A stretch of DNA of 32,546 nt from a virus: IMG/VR virus record IMGVR_UViG_3300044645_002217, positions 1 through 32,546 of that record, one strand, 5' to 3'. A program made the translations under genes and the position numbers. Positions 17,062 through 25,691 of this stretch are shown piece after piece. Every line of letters begins with the position of its first letter. Position 1 is the first letter of the stretch. The notes beneath the pieces were generated by a model. The model was not told the DNA's origin. It made no database searches and saw nothing but the letters and a program-made list of their open reading frames with translations.

Positions 17062-17349
17062 ATGAAGACATGGATGACCGCCCTGGCGGTTTGCCTTGGC
17101 CTGCCTGCGCTGGCACAGGATGCGCCCTGCGGCCCGCGTGACGCGATCATTGCCGAGCTGACGGACAGATGGGACGAGACCCGCGTTTCGGTTGCACTGG
17201 CCGGGCAGACGGCGCTGGTCGAAACGTGGGTCAACCTTGCGACCGGAACCTGGACGATCACGATCACGGATCCTGCCGGCCGGCTTTGTGTGGCGCTTGC
17301 GGGGCAGGCGTACCAGCCGATGACTGACGTCTTGGGAATACCGGGATGA
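17062..17349 (+). CDS. Small secreted protein with two cysteines
   Basis: This 95-aa protein has a clear Sec signal peptide (MKTWMTALAVCLGLPALA, cleavage after ALA expected) and a mature part of about 77 residues with two cysteines (in APCGPRD and RLCVALAG) that could form a disulphide in the periplasm. It is beta-rich (TALVETWVNLATGTWTITITD). No lipobox is present, so it is not a lipoprotein. AAAGGACAGACC precedes ATG 17062; longer open sequence upstream overlaps the previous gene and is not favoured. Function unknown; periplasmic action near lysis genes is inferred. Confidence 0.75.
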   Translation: MKTWMTALAVCLGLPALAQDAPCGPRDAIIAELTDRWDETRVSVALAGQTALVETWVNLATGTWTITITDPAGRLCVALAGQAYQPMTDVLGIPG

Positions 17350-18593
17350 AACTGCCGCCCGGAGAGGATGCCCGCCGCGCTGCTGCCGTGGCGGCCGCGC
17401 AAGCCCAGGGCCTGAGTCTGGCCGCGGCTGCCCGTGCACTGGGTATCGCGCCGACGACCTTGCGCGCCTGGGTTCACGATCAGCAGGGGAGGGGAAGTCT
17501 GCTTCCCCCACCGGAAAAGGACGCGCCGGCTTTCAATGAGCGGGCGCTGGGGTCAGACGCGGAAACCGCGCGCGAGCGGCGCGATGCGGAGTTCCTGCGC
17601 CGCCGGGTGGCGGCCCTGACGCGCGAGCTGGACGAAGCCGTGCACCTGACCGAGGAGCTTGCCGGGATCAGGGCTGCGGTTCAGCCGACCCCGCCTGACT
17701 GGCATGCCGCCCCCGGCGACGGGGCGAGCCGGTCGGTGCTGATCCTGCACACGTCGGACCTGCATATGGGCGAGCGTGTCGATGCCGGCGAGATTGCCGG
17801 GCTGAACGGCTATGACGAGGAGGTCGCGCGGACCCGTATGCACAGGCTGTTTTCGGCGGCTTGCACGGTCGGCCCGCGCTGGATGGAGGAGACGTCCTGC
17901 GACGGCGTGTTGCTGACGATGGCCGGGGACCTGGTCTCGGGCGACATCCATGATGAGCTGACGCGCACGAATGCGCTGGTGAGCAACGAGCAGGTGCGGG
18001 CGGTGGTCGAGGTCTATTCCGCCGGTATTGCCATGCTGTTGCGGACCTATCCGAAGGTGCATGTCGTGGCAGTTCCCGGCAATCACGGTCGGCAGACGGC
18101 AAAGCCCACGGCCAAGCTGGCGGCGCGCCTGTCCTATGACATTCTGGCGGCCGACATGCTGCGAGACCGGCTGCGCGAAGAGGCGCGGGTGAGCTGGAGC
18201 ATTGCAACGGGTTTCGATGTGACCGTTCCGCTTTACGGCCGCAACATCATGGTGACGCATGGTGACAGGATCGGGACTGGCGGCGGACAGGGGTTTGCCG
18301 GCCCGGTTCTGCCGATCATTCGTGGCGGAAACAAGGTCAGGCTGCAGGCGCATAGCGCCGGACTGGCCGTCGACCTGATCCTGATGGGGCATTATCACAC
18401 GTCGGCGGCGCCGCCGGGCATTCTGTGCAACGGATCGGTCGTGGGCCTGTCCGAATATGGCGCCGGGCTGCGGACGGCAATCGAGTCGCCGCGGCAATGG
18501 CTGGCGCGTTTCAGTTCGAATTGGGGCTTGTGCGAGCGGCTGGACGTGAATCTGGGCGAGCGACCGTCACGGATGCGGGTCAAGGCCGCATGA
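17346..18593 (+). CDS. HTH-metallophosphoesterase (calcineurin-like)
   Basis: This 415-aa protein joins an N-terminal helix-turn-helix (residues about 20-45, GLSLAAAARALGIAPTTLRAW) and a charged helical linker (about 70-110) to a metallophosphoesterase domain. The metal-binding motifs are all present in order: DLH at 138-140, GDLVSGD at 194-200, GNH at 245-247, THGD at 304-307 and GHYH at 348-351, so a two-metal phosphoesterase or nuclease is expected. The nearest theme is Mre11/SbcD-like or phage-borne repair phosphatases. It starts by ATGA overlap with the secreted protein and lies just before the endolysin, an unusual place for a DNA-metabolism enzyme. Substrate unknown. Confidence 0.88.
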   Translation: MKLPPGEDARRAAAVAAAQAQGLSLAAAARALGIAPTTLRAWVHDQQGRGSLLPPPEKDAPAFNERALGSDAETARERRDAEFLRRRVAALTRELDEAVHLTEELAGIRAAVQPTPPDWHAAPGDGASRSVLILHTSDLHMGERVDAGEIAGLNGYDEEVARTRMHRLFSAACTVGPRWMEETSCDGVLLTMAGDLVSGDIHDELTRTNALVSNEQVRAVVEVYSAGIAMLLRTYPKVHVVAVPGNHGRQTAKPTAKLAARLSYDILAADMLRDRLREEARVSWSIATGFDVTVPLYGRNIMVTHGDRIGTGGGQGFAGPVLPIIRGGNKVRLQAHSAGLAVDLILMGHYHTSAAPPGILCNGSVVGLSEYGAGLRTAIESPRQWLARFSSNWGLCERLDVNLGERPSRMRVKAA

Positions 18594-18603
18594 GGGGGCA
18601 ATC

Positions 18604-19314
18604 ATGATCTATGGCGTGCGGGCCGCGCAGGCGCGGCTGGCGGAGCTTGGCCATGCGCCCGGCCCGATCGACGGCATCTGGGGGCCGCGGACCCGGCGGG
18701 CTGTCATCGCGTTTCAGCGCCAGGCCGCGCTGCCTGCGGACGGCATCATCGGCCCGCGGACCCGTGAGGCCCTGTGGGGCGAGGGCGCGCGCCGGACGTC
18801 GCCGGACCGGGCGGTGCCGCCGGACCTGCCATGGCTGGCAGAAGCGCAACGCCTGCGCGGACTGCGCGAGGCGCCGGGCGCGGCTGACAACCCCGTCATC
18901 ATGGATTGGGCCGCCGATCTGGGCGTGACCTATCCTGACGACGAGACGCCCTGGTGCGGGCTTTTCGTCGCGCATTGCATGAGGACGGGCCTGCCGGATG
19001 CGGACCTTCCGGCCAATGTTCTGGGGGCCCGCGCATGGCTGCGCTTTGGCGAGACGGCGAAGCCGCAGTTCGGCGCGGTCCTTGTGTTCTGGCGCGGCAG
19101 CCCGGGTGGCTGGCAAGGGCATGTGGGGTTCTACTGGGCCGAGGACGATGCCTGCTTTCACGTCCTGGGCGGCAACCAGAGCAATGCCGTCACGGTGACC
19201 CGGATCGAGCGGCGCCGCCTGCTTGGCGCGCGCTGGCCGAACGGCGTGCGGGCCGAAGGCATCGTCCGGCGTGCCTCGCCGAAGGGCCATCTGATTTCGA
19301 CCAACGAGCAGTGA
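18604..19314 (+). CDS. Endolysin: peptidoglycan-binding plus TIGR02594-type domain
   Basis: This 236-aa lysin cuts cell-wall peptide bonds at lysis. Residues about 5-58 are a peptidoglycan-binding domain (AAQARLAELGHAPGPIDGIWG and the repeated GPRTR motif at 27-31 and 50-54). The catalytic part (about 75-225) is of the TIGR02594/NlpC-CHAP-like kind: TPWCGLFVAHCM with Cys118, GHVGFY with His173, and GGNQSNAVTV with Asn191 as a likely triad. There is no signal peptide, so it would need the downstream holin. AGGGGGC precedes ATG 18604. It is followed by the holin-like gene after a short gap. Confidence 0.92.
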   Translation: MIYGVRAAQARLAELGHAPGPIDGIWGPRTRRAVIAFQRQAALPADGIIGPRTREALWGEGARRTSPDRAVPPDLPWLAEAQRLRGLREAPGAADNPVIMDWAADLGVTYPDDETPWCGLFVAHCMRTGLPDADLPANVLGARAWLRFGETAKPQFGAVLVFWRGSPGGWQGHVGFYWAEDDACFHVLGGNQSNAVTVTRIERRRLLGARWPNGVRAEGIVRRASPKGHLISTNEQ

Positions 19315-19325
19315 AAGGACACCCC

Positions 19326-19562
19326 ATGCTTGCCAATCAGGCCAGCGCGCGCCCGACCAACAAGGCCCTGACCATGTTCGCCGGGTTCGTCGTGACGACG
19401 CCGCAGATCGCGCCGGTGGTCAACGAGGTCTGGCCGCAGATCGCGCCGGCCTTTCTTGCCGGCCCTGCCGCCACGAATGCCGTCGCCGCCATCATTGCCG
19501 CGGCGATCAGCCTGGGCGTGGCCTGGTTCGTTCCGGACCGCGCCAACACCCCGCGCATCTGA
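19326..19562 (+). CDS. Holin-like membrane protein
   Basis: This 78-aa protein has a short polar N-terminus, a moderately hydrophobic segment (about 15-45) and a strong membrane segment (about 50-70, ATNAVAAIIAAAISLGVAWFV), ending in a charged tail, a holin-like layout. The neighbouring endolysin lacks a signal peptide, which fits a holin-dependent release. Start at 19326 is set by AAAGGACACCCC directly upstream; the reading frame is open much further left but that part overlaps the endolysin and is spurious. The same AAAGGACACCCCATG string recurs in front of genes of the leftward operon. Confidence 0.8.
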   Translation: MLANQASARPTNKALTMFAGFVVTTPQIAPVVNEVWPQIAPAFLAGPAATNAVAAIIAAAISLGVAWFVPDRANTPRI

Positions 19563-19572
19563 GGCCTGATCC

Positions 19573-22500
19573 GTGGGGAACCAGACACTCAGTTCGGGGA
19601 CCGTCAATTACGACGACGGTGCGATCAGCGGGCTTCTGAATGGGGAGACAATCACCATTCAGGGCGGCGCTGTGCTGGTGATCAATTCCGACGTGCGATG
19701 GGGCCAGCAGGCGGCGGTTCTGGGGAACGTCTCGGTCACCGAAGGCGAGATGAAGATCGACGCCACGGAGACGTGGTGGGCGCCTTTCAGCGCGTCGAGC
19801 GGCAACGTGCCGGCTCTGGGCACGGTCGGGACGCAGGACGTGACGCGCGGCGGCACGAATGTGGGCGAGTTCCTGGGCGTCTTCACGGCGCTTGGCACGG
19901 CGCCTGTGGCGGCCGGCAGCGCGATGCCGGGATCGGGCTTCGTGAAGCTCAGGCGCAAGACGGCGACCTTTGCCAATGCCGATGTGCTGACCTTCACCGG
20001 CGGCGCGACCGCCACGCTTTCCGGGGCCGGGCAGCGGGGGTGGCTGCACATCGTCGGCGCCGAGGGCACCTCCACGACAACCGGGCTTGTGAGCATTCCC
20101 CGGCTTGGCAAGCTGACGGTGGCTGGCGACTGGTTCGAGCTGGGGACCTGCAACGGCTCGGCGGGGCAGACGTTTCAGTATTTCGTCGCCGATTTCTGCC
20201 CGGGCATTCAGATCGAGACCGCGGCAGGATCGGGCGTCTACGAGTGGTGGGGCAACTGCCCGTCCGGCAACTTCACCTCCTCTGTTCTGGGCACGGATGC
20301 GCGATCGGAGTTCTTCACCTGCTCTAGCGCGGGGGTGATTACCATCGGCGGGTCGACCCATGGCCAGCTGCCGCCGAACGGCGCGAAGGTGCGGGTGCCG
20401 AACGTCCATCTGTCAAGCTCGACCTCGGCCAACTGGGCGGCGAACACGTTCAACACGACCGCGACCGCGAACCGCTATGCCTTTGTGTCGACGGGCGGCG
20501 ATATCGACATGCAGTTCATGGCGCTCAACGGCTCTGTCGGCGCGTCGAACTGCAACCTCGCGAGCTTCAAGAACTGCTCGGGGTCGGACGGGGCTTTCAT
20601 CGACAACAGCACGGCCGTCTCGTCCTATGGCGGCTGCGCGGAGGTCTATTTCGAGAACTGCCAGATCGCGCAGATGTCCACGACCACGACGAATGGCGGC
20701 TTTCTGATCGGATACGCCGGCAAGGTGACGGTGAAGGATTGCGCGGGGTTCCGCACCGCCGGCGGCTCCACCGGCACGCTGCTGCTCGGTGCGAACAACT
20801 GCGCGGAGGTCAACGTCACCGGGGGCTTCTTCTATTCCAAGGCCACGGTCTCGCAGGTGGGCTTCACCGGATCGAGTCAGGTCACGATCGACGGGACGAC
20901 CTTTGTCCTGACCACCGCCAACAACGGGGTGACATTCGACGGCTGCACCGATGTGCGCGTCCTCTCGCCCAGGGTCTCGTGCAAGTTCATCTCGGGCGAC
21001 GTGACGCCCAACAGCTTCTTCAGCTTCATTGCCTGCAGGGACTGGGTTGTCGACGATGTGGCGTTCTTCGTCGGAACGGATGTCCCGACGCTGCAATTCG
21101 TGAGCGCGACCGAGCAGAGCGTGAACGGCCGGGTCCGCGACATCGGGGCCCGCGCCTCGCCCATTGACCTCGCAAGCGCGGGGCGGAGGATCGTCAGCCT
21201 GACCAACTGCCGGCGGGTCTTTGTGTCGCGGGTCTATTCCGCGAACGGGTCGCAGGGGATCGACAACCCGGTTCTGGTCGCAAACTGCGATGAGGTGATC
21301 GTCTCGGACGCGGGCAATCCGCAGGCCTATTCCGACAATTCGGTCATCGCCGCGCCGTGCAACACGCTTGTCGTGAAGCGGATCGCCTCGGGCGGCGCGA
21401 AGGCCTATTCCACCTCGCCGGCCGATGGCAGCACGCCAAGCCAGCCCGGCGCTTCGTTCGGGACGCACTTCTTCGAGCAGGAGGTCTCGGCCACCGAGGT
21501 GTGGCTGACGATCAACTGCGGCACCGAGAAGTCGGCGTCCGACTACAGCGTGGACGCCTATACCGTGGACGTGGGCACCCCGCTTTCGGACGGCAGCAAC
21601 GGCCTTCTGCTGCGCACGCTGAACGATCAGGTCACCTGGACCTGGACCTACCGGATCAGGGGGCTCACGGCCTTTGCCAACACCGCGCCGATCCTGAGCG
21701 GGACGAATACCGGCAACATGAGCTTCAGCTACGATCTGGACAAGGGGATTGGGTTTTCGGGCACGCTCAAGGCGCTGACCGCCGCCAACCTTTCGGCCGA
21801 GACGGGCATCACGCCGGCCGGGGTGACGCTGCGGGTGCGCGCGATCTGCACCACGGCGAACAGCGCCAACGTGCTGCGCTCGATCAGCGTGGTCGGGGTG
21901 ACCTCGGCCAGCGACGTGACGGCCAACCCCTACCCCTACAACGAGCCGCTGGTGTCCTTCACGGGGATGCAGAGCGGGTCCGTGGCCGCGATCTTTCGTG
22001 ACAGCGACGGCGTGCTGTTGGCCACGGCCGCGCCCGCCCGCCCGCGCATGTATCCCGGATGGTGGGAGGATGCGGCGGTCACCCTGCGCGTGCGCAAGCC
22101 GGGCTGGCAGGAGGTCTCGACGCCCTTCACGCTGACCGAGGATGGCGCGGCCTTCCCGCTCAACCAGATCGACGCGGCGACGATTTCGGACAGCAACCCG
22201 GGCGCGCTCTCGATCACCGTGACGGACCATGGCGCCAGCCCGGTGACCTGGAACGGCAAGGCCTTCTCGATCACCGTCACCGCCCCGGTCGGGACAAGCG
22301 CGGCGACGGTGGCGCAGTGGCTTTCGTGGCAGACCGCGCAGGACAGCTACAGCCTTGGCGCGGGCGTTCACAACCTGGCCTGGCCGGTCATGGTGGTCGC
22401 GGTCGGCACGGCGCTTGAGACGCAGCGGGGCGCGCTGTTCGGGTCAGCCGGCGCCGCGCTGAAGGGCGTCCGCGTGATCGACACGACGGGCGCGGAGATT

Positions 22501-22812
22501 CCGGGGTTCGCGCGGATGCAGGCGGATGATGGCAGCTATTATTCGCCGGCCGCTTCCTACACGCTGACGGTCTCTGGAATTGTATCGGGGTCGCGGATTC
22601 TTCTGCGGCGAACCGACACGCTTGTCGTGCTGGCAAACCAGACCGTCACCGGAGGCGCCTTCTCTTATACGTACACGCACACCACGGATATTCCGGTCGA
22701 AATCGTCGTTCGGAAGGCGACGGGTTCACCGGCTTATCAGGAGTGGCGCACGACGACGACCCTCAGCGCCAGCAACAACAGCCAAACCGCCAACCAGCAG
22801 CCGGATGAATAA
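19573..22812 (+). CDS. Giant beta-rich tail spike/fibre
   Basis: This 1079-aa protein is probably a receptor-binding spike. Residues about 280-620 look like a parallel beta-helix (short strands with many N/C/T/S turns such as FKNCSGSDGAFIDNST, VTVKDCAGF, VLVANCDEVIVSD), the C-terminal about 400 residues hold immunoglobulin-like beta domains, and there are no membrane segments. No catalytic pattern is obvious. The GTG start at 19573 is set by GAGG at 19561-19564, eight bases away; a start codon other than ATG for so large a gene is notable. It heads a five-gene cassette after the lysis genes. Confidence 0.82.
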   Translation: MGNQTLSSGTVNYDDGAISGLLNGETITIQGGAVLVINSDVRWGQQAAVLGNVSVTEGEMKIDATETWWAPFSASSGNVPALGTVGTQDVTRGGTNVGEFLGVFTALGTAPVAAGSAMPGSGFVKLRRKTATFANADVLTFTGGATATLSGAGQRGWLHIVGAEGTSTTTGLVSIPRLGKLTVAGDWFELGTCNGSAGQTFQYFVADFCPGIQIETAAGSGVYEWWGNCPSGNFTSSVLGTDARSEFFTCSSAGVITIGGSTHGQLPPNGAKVRVPNVHLSSSTSANWAANTFNTTATANRYAFVSTGGDIDMQFMALNGSVGASNCNLASFKNCSGSDGAFIDNSTAVSSYGGCAEVYFENCQIAQMSTTTTNGGFLIGYAGKVTVKDCAGFRTAGGSTGTLLLGANNCAEVNVTGGFFYSKATVSQVGFTGSSQVTIDGTTFVLTTANNGVTFDGCTDVRVLSPRVSCKFISGDVTPNSFFSFIACRDWVVDDVAFFVGTDVPTLQFVSATEQSVNGRVRDIGARASPIDLASAGRRIVSLTNCRRVFVSRVYSANGSQGIDNPVLVANCDEVIVSDAGNPQAYSDNSVIAAPCNTLVVKRIASGGAKAYSTSPADGSTPSQPGASFGTHFFEQEVSATEVWLTINCGTEKSASDYSVDAYTVDVGTPLSDGSNGLLLRTLNDQVTWTWTYRIRGLTAFANTAPILSGTNTGNMSFSYDLDKGIGFSGTLKALTAANLSAETGITPAGVTLRVRAICTTANSANVLRSISVVGVTSASDVTANPYPYNEPLVSFTGMQSGSVAAIFRDSDGVLLATAAPARPRMYPGWWEDAAVTLRVRKPGWQEVSTPFTLTEDGAAFPLNQIDAATISDSNPGALSITVTDHGASPVTWNGKAFSITVTAPVGTSAATVAQWLSWQTAQDSYSLGAGVHNLAWPVMVVAVGTALETQRGALFGSAGAALKGVRVIDTTGAEIPGFARMQADDGSYYSPAASYTLTVSGIVSGSRILLRRTDTLVVLANQTVTGGAFSYTYTHTTDIPVEIVVRKATGSPAYQEWRTTTTLSASNNSQTANQQPDE

Positions 22813-22814
22813 CC

Positions 22815-24251
22815 ATGCCCATCGCAGCCGATTTCAGCATTTCCGCATCGGGCGACATTCGTCACGTCAGCGGAACCACGATCTACTCCGTTCTGGACCT
22901 GCACGCCTGGCTGCAGGACCTGGCCGATGATGCGGCGGCGGCGGGCAATGACCTCCTTGATATTCTGGCGCCGAACCCGTCAAAGCTCGACGGCCCGCGC
23001 GATGTGGCTGTGGCTTCGCGTCTCAACCTGATGACGAGCGGCACGATCAGCTTCAATCTGGACGATGACGCGGCGCAGTACATCAACTTCGGCTCGGTGA
23101 AGCAGGCCAATGGCGATGTGCAGTATTCCGGCCTGACGACGATCGGCGGCATTGTCGCGGGCTCGCCCGTCTACGTGGTGCAGAACGGCGCGAAGCTGAC
23201 GAAGTTCTGGCCCGACGGCCATATCCAGATCATGGTGAAAGTGAAGACGGGCGGCGCACTGATCGACAGCGGAAACGTCACGGCGTTTTCGCGCAAGTGG
23301 GGCCAGAGCTACAGCCATTTCGATGTGAACCTTGCTGCCGGTGGCCAGGACAAGGCGGCGTTGCAGACCTCTGTGGATACGGCCATCACGCTGACCGAAG
23401 TGCAGGCCGCCGCGCTGTCCTCGAAGGTCACCGTCACCTTCGGTGACACGACTCAGGACCTTGGGAACGGCAATGGCGCGAAGCTGTACAAGGGAACCAT
23501 CGCGCTGTCTGGCGGATGCACGCTTTCGGAGGCCTACCAGTACCTTCAATACCTCACGCGCGAAAGCAGCACGTCCACGCTGAATGGCGTCCCGGGCTGG
23601 CGGTACAGGGTGCTCAACGCGGCCTATACGGAAATCCCGGCGGCGCCTTTTGGTACGTTCGCCGGGGGCACATTCTTTGCCGCGCGCGGCTGGTGGGTCA
23701 CGGGTGTGCTGCCGGGCGAAAGCACGAAGTATCAGCTCATTGCCGATGACGGCACCCCCCAATCGCCGCCGACCCTTATCGGCATCACCCTCGGCAATCT
23801 CGTCGTCGGCGACCGCATTCTGGTGGCGCGAGAGAACGGCTCGGGCGCCATTCTCAAGGATGAGTACACGCCGGTTGCCGCCAGCGCAGGCGCCACAGCC
23901 CTGACGGTGGTCGAGGCCATCAAGACCGACACCCCCGCCTCGGGGGTGATCCGCATCAAAGGCGCGCGATACACCTACAGCAGCTTCAATGCCGGGACCA
24001 AGACCTTCTCGGGGTTGTCGCCAGCCCTGGCCGCCAATATCGTCGCGGCGGATGATGTCTTTGTCCCCTATCTCGACAAGGTGGCCGCGAGCACCTCGGA
24101 GAGCGTGACGTTCATCTACTCGGCCAACTTCTCGGCCCGTGTGGATGTCCGAAACGGCTCTGGCGCTGCGCCGATCATCCCCTTCAATACGCTGATTTCC
24201 GTCACCAATGCCGGCGCATCGGTCAACGCCAGCCGCAACTCGGATGTCTGA
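22815..24251 (+). CDS. Structural/fibre-associated protein
   Basis: This 478-aa protein begins MPIAADFSISASGDIRHVSG, then a YSVLDLHAWLQDLADDAAAAGNDLLDI helix, a start I know from memory in putative adsorption or fibre proteins of marine proteobacterial phages. The rest is beta-rich and Gly/Ala/Thr-rich with a FAARGWWVTGVLPGESTKYQLIADDGT block (split in two for reading), and ends in a poor-complexity tail. It begins 2 bases after the spike stop. Likely a tail appendage component; no enzymatic motif seen. Confidence 0.75.
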   Translation: MPIAADFSISASGDIRHVSGTTIYSVLDLHAWLQDLADDAAAAGNDLLDILAPNPSKLDGPRDVAVASRLNLMTSGTISFNLDDDAAQYINFGSVKQANGDVQYSGLTTIGGIVAGSPVYVVQNGAKLTKFWPDGHIQIMVKVKTGGALIDSGNVTAFSRKWGQSYSHFDVNLAAGGQDKAALQTSVDTAITLTEVQAAALSSKVTVTFGDTTQDLGNGNGAKLYKGTIALSGGCTLSEAYQYLQYLTRESSTSTLNGVPGWRYRVLNAAYTEIPAAPFGTFAGGTFFAARGWWVTGVLPGESTKYQLIADDGTPQSPPTLIGITLGNLVVGDRILVARENGSGAILKDEYTPVAASAGATALTVVEAIKTDTPASGVIRIKGARYTYSSFNAGTKTFSGLSPALAANIVAADDVFVPYLDKVAASTSESVTFIYSANFSARVDVRNGSGAAPIIPFNTLISVTNAGASVNASRNSDV

Positions 24252-24254
24252 GTC

Positions 24255-24773
24255 ATGGCCTATTACGTCGCCCCGTTCACCTTCAGTTTCGGATCGAAGC
24301 TCATTGGCGTGGATGCTGGCTATGTGAACGTCGACTGCGCGGCGCTTTATGCTGCAATCAAGCAAGCTCAGGCATCTGAGGAAGGTATCATCTATGACAG
24401 AATCGCCGAAGGAAGCGGCCTTGTCGAACTTGGCCCAGGTGTCCAAGTCGGTCTCACCGTCGAACTATTGGGGGACTGGCAACTTAGCTTTCCGGTCGGA
24501 AACTACGTCGCCACCGTCGCCGGAGGAAACTTCGTCGGAGGCCCCGGCGGAGACCCCATCGCCTACTCGGCCGGGGTCCAAACCCTGATCATCCAGTCCG
24601 CCGCTTCAACGGTCGTGACGGCGGGCGGTTCTGTGCCAAGCGCTGCGCAGGTCGCGGCTGCGGTTCTGGCCGCGGCCGAGGCGGCGCCCATCGCGGCCAA
24701 CCTCGAGAAGGTGAACGCCATCCCGATTGTCGGCTCTGGCGTGGCGGGCGACAGTTTCAGGCCCGCGTCCTGA
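24255..24773 (+). CDS. Small structural protein of the fibre cassette
   Basis: This 172-aa protein opens AYYVAPFTFSFGSKLIGVDAGYVNVDCAALYAAIK, has a beta-rich centre (LTVELLGDWQLSFPVGNY) and a C-terminal helix-rich Ala stretch (SAAQVAAAVLAAAEAAPIAANLEK). I do not know a named family, but proteins of this layout often follow the 478-aa type upstream. It starts 3 bases after the preceding stop and overlaps the next start by one base (TGATG). Probably a fibre or baseplate accessory protein; function inferred from context. Confidence 0.7.
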   Translation: MAYYVAPFTFSFGSKLIGVDAGYVNVDCAALYAAIKQAQASEEGIIYDRIAEGSGLVELGPGVQVGLTVELLGDWQLSFPVGNYVATVAGGNFVGGPGGDPIAYSAGVQTLIIQSAASTVVTAGGSVPSAAQVAAAVLAAAEAAPIAANLEKVNAIPIVGSGVAGDSFRPAS

Positions 24774-25141
24774 TGTTCTGGGCCGCCGATTTCTGGGCGC
24801 CCGGCGTCTGGGCGGCGGCAGTCTGGGCCGATCTTGAGATCGGCCCCGTCGCGCCCGCTGATCCGGCCGAAAGCCCCACGTCCGGGCAGATCCTCGATGC
24901 GCAGCCCCGGCGCGGCATGCTTGGCGCCGCGCTTCTTTCGGGCGTGCTGGCCGATGACGGGCTGACCTTCGGAGAGGTGCGCGCGTCCTGCCTTGTCGGC
25001 TCTCTCGTGCCGGTCGATAGCCATACAGGGGCGATCACGCAAACGCTGCTGGCCGGCACGCTTCTGGATACTGAAACCCGCCGGGGAAAGGCTTCGCCGG
25101 AGACGCCGCTGGTTGGGCGATTGGAGAGAGACTATGCCTGA
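24773..25141 (+). CDS. Trp-rich small protein of the fibre cassette
   Basis: This 122-aa protein has a Trp/Ala-rich start (MFWAADFWAPGVWAAAVWA), five tryptophans in about 19 residues with a roughly five-residue repeat (FWAADFWAPGVWAA), then a beta-rich, charged remainder. It is a type seen in the same place in other phage cassettes, with function unknown. The tryptophan repeat could be a short membrane-interface or packing segment. Start overlaps the previous TGA; the end overlaps the next gene by 8 bases. Confidence 0.68.
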   Translation: MFWAADFWAPGVWAAAVWADLEIGPVAPADPAESPTSGQILDAQPRRGMLGAALLSGVLADDGLTFGEVRASCLVGSLVPVDSHTGAITQTLLAGTLLDTETRRGKASPETPLVGRLERDYA

Positions 25142-25457
25142 TATCTTCACGATCGGGCGGGGCGACACCCTGCCGGAGCTTTCCTTCGAGCTTTACCCGC
25201 CGGTCAATCTGACCGGGGCCACCGTCGTCTTCACGATGACACGAAGCGGCGAGACAACGCCGGTCATCAACCGGCGCGCGGCTGTGATCGCGCAGGCCGA
25301 TCCGGGCGTTGTCCGTCACGACTGGATCACCGGAGACACGGCGACGGTTGGCTCCTACCTCGGCGAGTTCGAGGTGACCTTCCCCAACGGCAAGATCGGA
25401 ACCTATCCGAACACAGAGGAGAAGATCGCCATCACCGTCACGCGCAGCCTCGGGTGA
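25134..25457 (+). CDS. BppU-like baseplate/fibre attachment protein
   Basis: This 107-aa protein matches the N-terminal fold pattern of BppU-type upper baseplate proteins: DIFTIGRGDTLPELSFEL, then PVNLTGATVVFTMTR, and a YLGEFEVTFPNGKIGTYPN strand pair. Such domains anchor side fibres to the tail tip. ATG 25134 is favoured since GGAGAGAG lies at 25122-25129 and the upstream open stretch is the wrong composition. It is the last gene of the rightward block, followed by the 235-bp region with repeated motifs. Confidence 0.8.
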   Translation: MPDIFTIGRGDTLPELSFELYPPVNLTGATVVFTMTRSGETTPVINRRAAVIAQADPGVVRHDWITGDTATVGSYLGEFEVTFPNGKIGTYPNTEEKIAITVTRSLG

Positions 25458-25468
25458 GGCGCCCGTGA

Positions 25469-25496
25469 GGAAGTGCGCTCTGGTTCACTGAACCTG
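25469..25496 (+). repeat. Direct repeat copy 1 with palindromic core
   Basis: GGAAGTGCGC (25469-25478), a 3-base spacer, then GGTTCACTGAACC (25482-25494), a perfect inverted repeat about a central C. A second copy lies 195 bp downstream with 24 of 28 bases identical and identical spacing. Confidence 0.85.
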
Positions 25497-25663
25497 CCGG
25501 CGCGGGGTGAACCGTGAACAGATTGGCGAAAGGCCCTTTCAGGAAGCGCACGCCGGGCCTGAAATCAATACCTTGGCCTAGGGCCGGTTTCTTCACACGG
25601 AACTGCGCAAATCTGCCGGAACTGAGCTAATGCCCTGTAATGGAATAGGGTTTTCGGATTCGG

Positions 25664-25691
25664 GGAAGTGCGCCCCGGTTCGGTGAACCTG
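25664..25691 (+). repeat. Direct repeat copy 2, just upstream of the tRNA
   Basis: GGAAGTGCGC (25664-25673), 3-base spacer, GGTTCGGTGAACC (25677-25689), a weaker palindrome. Ends 2 bases before the tRNA. A partial third copy GGAAGCGCAC is at 25542-25551. Confidence 0.85.

Noticed and set aside
1-19562. Gene transfer agent rather than a phage
   Set aside because: Several tail proteins resemble GTA ones, but an integrase, excisionase, operators, and a dedicated lysis and fibre set point to a temperate phage.
19573-25457. Diversity-generating retroelement acting on the fibre genes
   Set aside because: No reverse transcriptase gene and no template/variable repeat pair were seen in the window.
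25633-25654. Intrinsic terminator after the fibre cassette
   Set aside because: The stem is only 4-5 bp with a 10-base loop and TTTT; too weak to claim.
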